DNA of 64,000 nt, from positions 2,542,001-2,606,000 of the forward strand of contig JANATF010000002.1 in assembly GCA_029449245.1 (NCBI GenBank), in the 5' to 3' direction. Position 1 is the stretch's first letter. Each line of letters opens with the position of its first letter. This stretch comes from Mortierella alpina. Lineage: Eukaryota; Mortierellomycota; Mortierellomycetes; Mortierellales; Mortierellaceae. Shown here in pieces: positions 57,047 to 64,000 of this stretch. The notes under the pieces were generated by a model that was not told where the DNA came from, made no database searches, and saw nothing but the letters and a program-made list of their open reading frames with translations. Position numbers and translations under genes: made by a program.

Positions 57047-60000
57047 ATGGACTACATCAAGGTCTCCAAGGTACGCTGCAGAACCAGCCTGCAGTTTCCG
57101 ACCACACGTCTCCTATGGCGATATCTACGTTTCGTAGCGCGCTTGTCGCGAGCCATTGCTCGTCGCAGCGCTGGCAACTGCAGCCAAGTCACCATGAGCT
57201 AACCCATGCTTGAATTTGCGTCTGTTCCAGGTCAATGCGGTCCAGCTAGAGAAGGGACAGTCGACATTCATTGGAACTCTGCACCTGACGGCCCACCACA
57301 TGATCTTTTCGCATCCAGACAGGGAGATTTGGGTGAGGCATCCTGCAGCTCGACAGCTTTTCTTCTTCGTCTGCCCCTGCTGCTACACGTACGCTATCAG
57401 CACCCTCATAACAATTCATGCGTATGCGCGCCCTTCATGCCTGTCCTGCGTGTTTAGATATCATACCCAACCATCCACACGGTCGAAAAGGGCCTGCCGA
57501 CTCTCAGCAATCTCTGGCCATTGCATATCCGGTGCCACAACTTTGTCTTTGTCGCACTCAACTTTCAGTCCGAGAAGGATGTCGCGGACGTGTATGAGAG
57601 CATCCAGAAGCTGACCTGTATCGGTAAGTCAAAAGTAGAGCCACATTCCCTGCCTACTGAATTCCAGTCCTATAAGAGTGAGCTAGCTGTTGCGGCTATA
57701 GCGACAGCAGGAGCACAGAGGAAGCAATATGAATTACCAATAATGACTCGAGGCTGCTTGCCTGGGTTTATCCTCGTTCTCTAACACGCCGTCGATTCTT
57801 CTACTCGGTCTTTGACGACTATTAGGCTCTGTTGAACAGCTCTACGCCTTCTATTACAAACCTTCGCCCGCCTTCTCAGCCACGGATGGCTGGCAGATCT
57901 ATGATCCGCTGCTGGAATATGAGCGCATGGGCGTCGGGTCAAAGAACGACCAGTGGCGGTTTTCTGACATAAATCAGTCTTTTACCGTAAGCTACCTGCA
58001 AGAAATACTCGATTTTTCCCACAAGATCATCGGCGGATGTGGCATAAAGTATTCTAATGCAAGTGCTTCAATTCCTCGATACTACTTTTGGGATTAGTTC
58101 TCGCCAACATATCCGCAGATCATTGTTGTGCCATCCAAGATAAGCGACACGGTGCTGACCTATGCAGCCAAACACAGGAGCAAGGCTCGCATCCCCGCCT
58201 TGAGTTATCTGCACTGGAACAACATGGTGAGACTTTGCAAACAAGGCTCCTCATTTCTGCTGACTCGTAGTCTCTTGCGGTATTGTGTTTTAACCATTCG
58301 ACCATTATCTCACCGTCACCCTCTTGCTTTCACAAGGCTTCCATCACGAGATCTAGTCAGCCAATGGTCGGCCTGAAGCAAAACCGATCTATTCAGGACG
58401 AGAAGTTGATTGAGTCCATCTTTTTGACAAATGCTCCACAGTCCTCGACGGGCCATCCCATCTACGGAAACACCCCAACGAACTTGATCATTGATGCTCG
58501 ACCGACCGCGAATGCAGTCGCCAATACAGCAGTTGGGGCAGGAACTGAGAACATGGAGAACTACAGGAACTGCAAAAAGATATACTCTGGGATTGAAAAC
58601 ATTCATGTTATGAGAGACAGCTTGAACAAACTTGTGGAAGGTAATATTCTACTTTATGGAATGCCTTGCGTGCTCTGCTGGCCTCCTTTCTAATACCATA
58701 CTAACGTTTCGCTGCCATTTATTTCTTTAATAGCACTGCAGGAGATTGACATGCGGGGATCCGTCTCGCGATCAGCGCTTCAAAAGTCAGGATGGTTAAA
58801 GTACATTGGAACTGTTATGGACGGTGCGTTGATGATAGTGCGCAATATCCACGTCTGCAACTCGCATGTACTCGTTCATTGCTCCGATGGCTGGGACAGA
58901 ACTGCGCAATTGACGTCCGTAGCTCAGATATGCCTCGATCCGTATTACCGCACCTTGCGAGGATTTCAAGTACTGGTCGAAAAGGAATGGTGCTCGTTCG
59001 GGTACAAATTCATGGATCGATGTGGCCATCTGTCGAACGACAAGAACTTTGTAGCACTTTCGGCCACCAACTCTGCAGCCAACACGTTTGCGAATGTGCA
59101 GTCCAAGTTTTACAACAATAAGCACATCCGGGAGACGAGCCCTATCTTCCACCAGTTCCTCGACTGCGTCTTCCAGACCATGAGCCAGCATCCGACCCGG
59201 TTTGAATTTAACGAGTACTTCCTGACACAGCTTCATTACCACGTCTACTCTTGCCAATTCGGGAACTTTTTGTTTAATTGCGAAAAGGATCGTCGGCAAT
59301 ACATGGCCAGCACCAAATGCACATCCATATGGGACTTTATCAACTCGAACAAGGACGAATATCTCAATAAGGACTACGACCCGAAAACGGACAAGGTGCG
59401 CGGAGGCGATGGCGGTGTCTTGTTTCCGGATACCAAGGCGATCAAGTACTGGGCTCTGCTCTTTGGGAGGACAGATGATGAGCTCAACAGCGCTGAGGAC
59501 AACTCCAGCAGTGGTACCAACAATCCTTTGAACGAGCGTATGACTCCTGACATGCTTGGACTTGGACCTAACTACGATGAAACGGCAGGGAGCGCGGATG
59601 CGGAGTATTTGACTGATCAGCAACTGCAACAACGTGCAGACATGGACCCATTGGGCATTGGATCGGGCATCAGCAGTCCTGTCATATCCCGACCTCGCTC
59701 GAGCTCTGCGCGGTCAAGCAATGTTCATCAAACATCCTTCCCTGATGGGATGGACGACTCTTTGCAAAAAACTGCTGATAGTCTTGCCTCCAAACTTCCA
59801 GCAGCGCTGTCCGGAGGACTTAACTGGTTCACAACAAATGTCCGGGAGACATGGTATGCCTCAGGTCCAGGATCGAGCTCGTTGTTGTCCTCAAACGGCC
59901 ATGAGACATCTGCTTCCCCATTTGCAGACATGCGTTCATTGTCCTCTGCCTCTACCCCGCCAAGTGGTATTGGTTCGCAACATCGAGCAGCGACCGTTGG

Positions 60001-60532
60001 CCGAAGCAACAGCAGCAATACTCGCCGTCGACCGAATATTGACAGGGAGTTGATGTCAATCACGGGCATATCACCGGGCACGAACAACACAGCCACTGCA
60101 CATCATGCGCACAGTGCCACGTCAAGCCCTAAACACAGCCTCGCAGACCTTACTCTGGAGCACGAGATGAACTCTAGCTATCCTTACCTTGGACAGGAAC
60201 GAGACCCATTGCGCAGTGGAGGCACGCCTCGATCTGCATTACCGCCCTCGCCACCCTCAAATGGATCGTCATCTAGTCCAATGCCTTCCTCCCGACCAAG
60301 CTCCAGCAACCGCCACCCCCTCAACTCGACACCGTCTTCTCAGACAAAAACAGCGACACCACATCCATCCTCGCCAGACCTTGTGAAGACATTACCCACC
60401 AATGGAGTAGGAGAAGGTGAACTGTCGGTAATGGCAGCCGCATTAGAAGGCGTGGAGTTAAACCCTGAACCTGTGGAGGAGCCAGTGAGGGAGCCAGTGA
60501 AGGAGCTACCCCACCCACTTTTCATAGAATAA
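57047..60532 (+). CDS. Myotubularin-family phosphoinositide 3-phosphatase
   Basis: Removes the 3-phosphate from PI3P and PI(3,5)P2 on endosomal membranes. Seven exons are 57047-57070, 57231-57332, 57458-57623, 57826-57986, 58098-58226, 58337-58640 and 58734-60532, giving 894 residues. The N-terminus is a PH-GRAM domain (STFIGTLHLTAHHMIFSH, LPTLSNLWPLHIRCHNF). The phosphatase domain has IPALSYLHWNNM, DARPTANAVAN and the catalytic loop HCSDGWDRTAQLTS (CX5R, Cys near residue 345). The ending FGNFLFNCEKDRRQY is also typical. The last about 290 residues are disordered and Ser/Pro-rich, without a FYVE finger. Arrangement is closest to MTMR6/7/8 and yeast Ymr1. Catalytic Cys and Arg are present, so it should be active. 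Confidence 0.95.
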
Positions 60533-60589
60533 ATGCGCTTCTTTTCTTTTTTTTTTTTATGTTATAAACTAGATCACTCATTGAGTCTA
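60533..60589. other. 57-bp convergent gap
   Basis: Only 57 bp separates the stop codons of the myotubularin gene (+) and REV7 (-). It includes a T11-type tract near 60549. The 3' UTRs must overlap. Confidence 0.7.
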
Positions 60590-62322
60590 TTAACTGTCGA
60601 GCTGTTCAATGTAGAGCTCCAGCTAGAGGTCGGCGACAGAATAAAGGAGGCACGCCATCAGTTATGGGTCTCATAGAGTTACATATCCCATTACGCCTTC
60701 TACCCTCAAACACACCTATTCACTTTTTTTTTCCGGCTCTTGATGTCTTACCTGCACGTCTGCAATGTCTATCGTTTTAACGGGAATGATCTTCCGACCA
60801 GGCTGAGGGCTCTCGCGCGAGGCGGAGAATTTCGACCGCTCTTGAAGACTGGAAGAACTTATGGGCGACCACGGAAAGTCGGCCTAAACGCGAACCGAGA
60901 GCAAACGATTTTTAAAGGTGAGTCCAAGTGAGCGAGGGTGCAACAGATTTCAGGTTTAAATAGCGTTCAAAACCCGAGATCGACTATTTGTATTGTATAT
61001 ACATGTACATGTACATGTCTCGCTTACTTTTAGTTCCGGTCCACTTCCGGCACTTTTCATCTCGATGACAACTGTGAACGAGCAATCTATTTTGGTGATG
61101 GCAAAAGGGGATCAACAATGAAAGAAGACAAGGAAAAACACCACCTGTTCAATTACGTGTAAATCAACCCTGTATCGACGTGCGATTCCAAGAAAAGAAA
61201 TAGGCACTCACCTGGCACCAAACGCGGCAGCGTAGATTCTTGGACGCTAATCTTGAGCAGCATAGAGCGGAACAAGAGCTCCAAATCTGTCGTCAAGGTG
61301 ACAGTGCTTCCAAGCTTGAAATTTTCGCTGGGTTTTTGTTGTTGCTGTTGCTGCCGCTGTAAAAGTCGTTGTTGCTTCGCAGATCTCTCTTGAGCAGTCA
61401 TTCTGTACAGGGGTTCATCCTCGTCATCCTCCCTCTCCTCATCCTCCTCCTCCTCTTCCTTTAGGTTCACGCGATCCTTCATGGCGTTGATTCCTTCCAT
61501 CTCAAGCCGGTCGTGTCGCGTGGATTCCTGTGGTAATACAGAATGGTGGTCATCAATGGCTCGACCTTTTCCTTTGTCCAACTTTCGATGCTTCGTAGGC
61601 TGGTGGTCCTCGTTCCTGTGGTCATCCGTCAAAGTCGTACGCAGTTGGGCCGCGTCGCTGATCAATCGCTCCTCAAACGAGCGGAGCACACTCATTTCAA
61701 AGACAAAGCGGTCGATAGCCTTGCCTGTGGGATCCAATGTCACGATGCATATCCGATGGACCGTGTCTTTGTAGAGTTCGGCGCGAATTGATCGCACGAT
61801 CTGCTGTATGTATGCGACGAGGTGAGGGTGTCTTGCTGTCTTGAGGGGGCAATTGTATTTTTGAGTTGATTCAAAGATCTCTAAAGAAAGGCAGAATGAC
61901 GAAGAGTGATATGAGTACTGTCGTGCTGAGGAGGCCAAGGAGTAGGTGGGGGTAGCTATGTAGGAAGTGACGGTGTGCAATTTTGAGTCGATCACATATG
62001 ATGGCTCTATTCTCTTGCACTCTTTACCTGGTGGGTAGATGCCTCGGACAAAGAGTATCATATGAACCGCGACTTCCACTGTATCAACATGAAATCAGGG
62101 AAAAAAATGACACGAGGTGAGAATCCTGCAGGGGGGGGACACCATGCTGTCAAACTCCACAGTAGGATAACTCACGGAATTCGCTCAATACATCGGCCAC
62201 GACTAATTCCAAAAAAAGAGGTTGTGAGAATGAATTTATAGCGCATGAAAATGGAGCCAGCAATGAGTCCTGCGTGAGGCCTCTTCATCTGCAGTACCTA
62301 CGCGCGTGCCGTGTTCACTCAT
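60590..62322 (-). CDS. REV7: REV7/MAD2L2 HORMA-domain protein with acidic insert
   Basis: Non-catalytic subunit of DNA polymerase zeta, acting in translesion synthesis. Seven exons on the minus strand are 62322-62298, 62202-62176, 62078-62028, 61880-61212, 61086-61028, 60883-60752 and 60622-60590, giving 331 residues in frame. The HORMA core reads VVADVLSEFLEVAVHMILFVRG, then YNCPL, RHPHLVAYI, DRFVFEM, LLFRSMLLKISV, CSFTVVIEM, ADFPW, RKIIPVKTIDIADVQ and LELYIEQLDS. These align along the whole length with animal MAD2L2. About 105 extra residues (roughly 120-225) interrupt the core between FVFEM and LLFRSM, with an acidic run EEEEEDEEREDDEDE and a Gln run. The two tiny 5' exons and three small 3' exons were found by homology of frame. 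Their acceptors and donors all fit GT-AG. Confidence 0.92.
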
Positions 62323-62469
62323 TTGGATGCTTGCAATGTCGTGTTGGGATGAGCGTGCAAAATGAGTGTAAAGACAGACAAAAAAAAAGGTTTGTATTTC
62401 AGAATGACTTGCATTGCCACCAAATTTTCTAGACCCAATTGAGCTGTGCGCGTCCTGCTGGCTATGTTC
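62323..62469. other. REV7 upstream region
   Basis: Short spacer between the REV7 start and the WD40 relic. It probably acts as the REV7 promoter. Confidence 0.4.
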
Positions 62470-62810
62470 TCACGCTGGAACCTGCAGGTGCAGAGCACCG
62501 CGTTGTTCCAAGAGTTTCCTATTGACTGCGACCAAGCCTTGCACGTTCTGAAGATTGGTGCGTGCGATGGTATGTTGATCTTGCGCAGAACTCCATTGCT
62601 GGGGCGCGTGATACTGATCTTCATACTCCACCACATTCCGCAAGACAATGGACTGGTCGTGACAACCATTAACAAACGCACGACTACCAAGACTTGAATC
62701 CCAGGCACTGATTTGACTGCACATCCCAGAGTTGTTGCCGTCTGGTCATCGATACCTGAAGCGATCTGATGGCCAATTGGTGAAAATGCAACGCTCATAA
62801 CAGTCGGTAC
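62470..62810 (-). pseudogene. WD40-repeat protein C-terminal fragment, frameshifted
   Basis: Three WD40-like pieces lie in order on the minus strand but in different frames. They are SVAFSPIGHQIASGIDDQT (to about 62735), RQQLWDVQSNQCLGF followed by a stop (about 62732-62690), and SRAFVNGCHDQSIVLRNV. After these comes a tail with APQQWSSAQD and QGLVAVNRKLLEQRGAL, ending at a TGA near 62470. The tail resembles what I recall as the conserved end of large WD40 (often NACHT/STAND-type) proteins in Mortierellomycota. Two frame breaks and a 5' truncation mark it as a dead fragment. No NTPase part is present in the window. Confidence 0.6.
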
Positions 62811-62919
62811 GGTAGATTAGAACAGGAAATTATATCGGCTCTACCGTTTATTCAAAATACATCCCACTGATATACCCTGCCCTCCTTCCTTCCATTGTTC
62901 GTTTCTGCCTGCGACAAAT

Positions 62920-64000
62920 CTACTTAGCAAGACCCAGGTCCTTGGCGATCATAGCCGCAGCAATCGGGTGGTAGAACGAGCGATGTTTCTGGAACGTTGC
63001 CCTCGCCAGTTCAGCGCCATTACGAGCCAAGTACAACGACCGAAGCAATGGGCGACAAAACTTCATTCGACCCATGGTGGACGCGAAATCTGCCACCAAT
63101 GGGTAGACCTTCTCATAATTGGCCTTGAGACAAATCATCTGCCAACGGAACTTGATCTCCGAGTTCTGAACCTTTGTCAACTGGTAGACATCATCCATCA
63201 AGTCCAGGTGTGTGTGGGGGAGGGCTTCAATCTCGGAAACACGCTCCAGGAACACCATCGTCTGGGTCGATGAAAACTCCTCAAGGTCCTTGGGCGAAAA
63301 CTCGGTGGGCTTGGGCTCATGGCGGGATTGGTCCCACTTCTTGCACAGGCAGTTGCAGGCCTTTGCGAGGGTATCATCAAACTTGTTGGCAACAGGGGGC
63401 TAGCAACATTAAAATAACAAAATACAACTTATGAGCCGCGATGACGGTGAAAAAAAAGACGAGTTAAGCAAAAATAGGGGGCTCGCCGCAACTTACCATG
63501 CCCGTTCCAGCGAGCCAGGCCTCCCAATCGACCGTGTTCAAAAGATCGACCTTCTCCTGTCCAAAGTTCTTCTCCATGAACGAGTACAAGAAGGCCTTCC
63601 AATCATCTGTGTTGATCGAACGACCGGCAAACTCCTGAACATGGGCCTTCAAGTAAGGCTCAAATACATCAGCACCACCCAAGTGCTTCTCGAGGTAGTA
63701 GAGCAAATTGAATCCCTTCTCTACAGACAGAGCAAGTACAAAACGTTAGCAAACTACTGGGAGATATATGTGACAAATTTATGTCTGATGTCAAATGCTG
63801 AATATCTTACCATAGGGGACGGACGAGAACGCATCATCGGGATCCTCTCCGCGAAGGCAGGGGCGGAGGGCGGTGAAGGGATGGTCCTCGCCATAGAGCT
63901 CCACGCTCTCCACCAATGCCTTGTGACCAATAATGGCGCTGAACTCGGCGTGCTCTTTGCCCTGCATGCGACCCAAGATCTTGCGCTCAACAAAGACTGT
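62920..64000 (-). CDS. LAP2: Leukotriene A4 hydrolase-type aminopeptidase, 5'-truncated
   Basis: Zinc aminopeptidase of the M1 family (yeast Lap2, animal LTA4H), cytosolic. Visible exons on the minus strand are 64000-63811, 63720-63497 and 63399-62920, ending at a TAG. The first residues in the window, [14 protein letters not shown], lie just after the zinc site. The HEXXH-type motif and the start are therefore beyond the window. The middle exon encodes [29 protein letters not shown] and [14 protein letters not shown]. The last encodes the C-terminal helical domain ([32 protein letters not shown]), the LTA4H-C fold. Both introns fit GT-AG and keep frame. Confidence 0.95.

Noticed and set aside
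60740-60931. Plus-strand open frame of 63 codons
   Set aside because: It is antisense to REV7 exon 6 (60883-60752), whose minus-strand translation matches the conserved REV7 C-terminal region.

Overview
This window is nuclear DNA of a filamentous, early-diverging fungus. Genes are compact and most carry several short GT-AG introns of about 50-170 nt. The conserved proteins are fungal in type (mitochondrial Lon with the fungal linker insert, a PCL cyclin, a YCF1/MRP-type ABC transporter, GLY1, NAA15, REV7). A decayed WD40 tail and intron-containing MULE and Helitron relics also fit. I read it as most likely Mortierellomycota (Mortierella/Linnemannia/Podila group). That placement is inference from protein style, not a database result. 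No rRNA, tRNA, CRISPR array or bacterial operon was recognised.

Layout. 0-2.8 kb: 3' two-thirds of mitochondrial Lon protease (+). 3.1-6.1 kb: a Helitron relic (-) with a single in-frame TGA inside the helicase Walker A motif and no Rep domain, followed by unrecognised decayed coding sequence. 6.7-9.5 kb: a Myb/SANT multi-repeat protein (-), sharing a short divergent promoter with the tRNA m5C methyltransferase NCL1/NSUN2 (+, 9.8-12.5 kb). 12.5-12.95 kb: an inverted pair of GGGTA-type repeat tracts upstream of a six-exon aldehyde dehydrogenase (+, to 15.3 kb). 15.4-16.9 kb: an unrecognised low-complexity protein (-). 16.9-21.2 kb: gene-poor. 21.2-23.9 kb: a MULE transposase with its catalytic residues apparently intact (-). 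25.2-27.2 kb: a PCL/Pho80-like cyclin (+). 28.7-33.9 kb: a full-length ABCC transporter (-). 35.6-37.9 kb: a predicted secreted, Lys/Glu/Ala-rich helical protein (+). 38.1-40.1 kb or beyond: a TEA-domain transcription factor (-) that appears to keep an animal-TEAD-like YAP-binding fold. 40.1-46.4 kb: gene-poor. 46.4-48.0 kb: a HAD phosphatase and a mitochondrial thioredoxin (-). 50.4-60.5 kb: threonine aldolase with a long tail, NatA subunit NAA15 and a myotubularin phosphatase (all +). 60.6-62.3 kb: seven-exon REV7 (-) with a large acidic/Gln insert in its HORMA domain. 62.5-62.8 kb: a frameshifted WD40 C-terminal fragment (-). 62.9-64 kb: 3' part of a leukotriene-A4-hydrolase-type aminopeptidase (-).

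Most genes are independent housekeeping units. Loose themes are mitochondrial proteostasis and redox (Lon, thioredoxin), translation and N-terminal acetylation (NCL1, NAA15) and membrane traffic or transport (myotubularin, ABCC). Splice sites were assigned by reading frame and consensus only. Where two junctions are possible this is stated.
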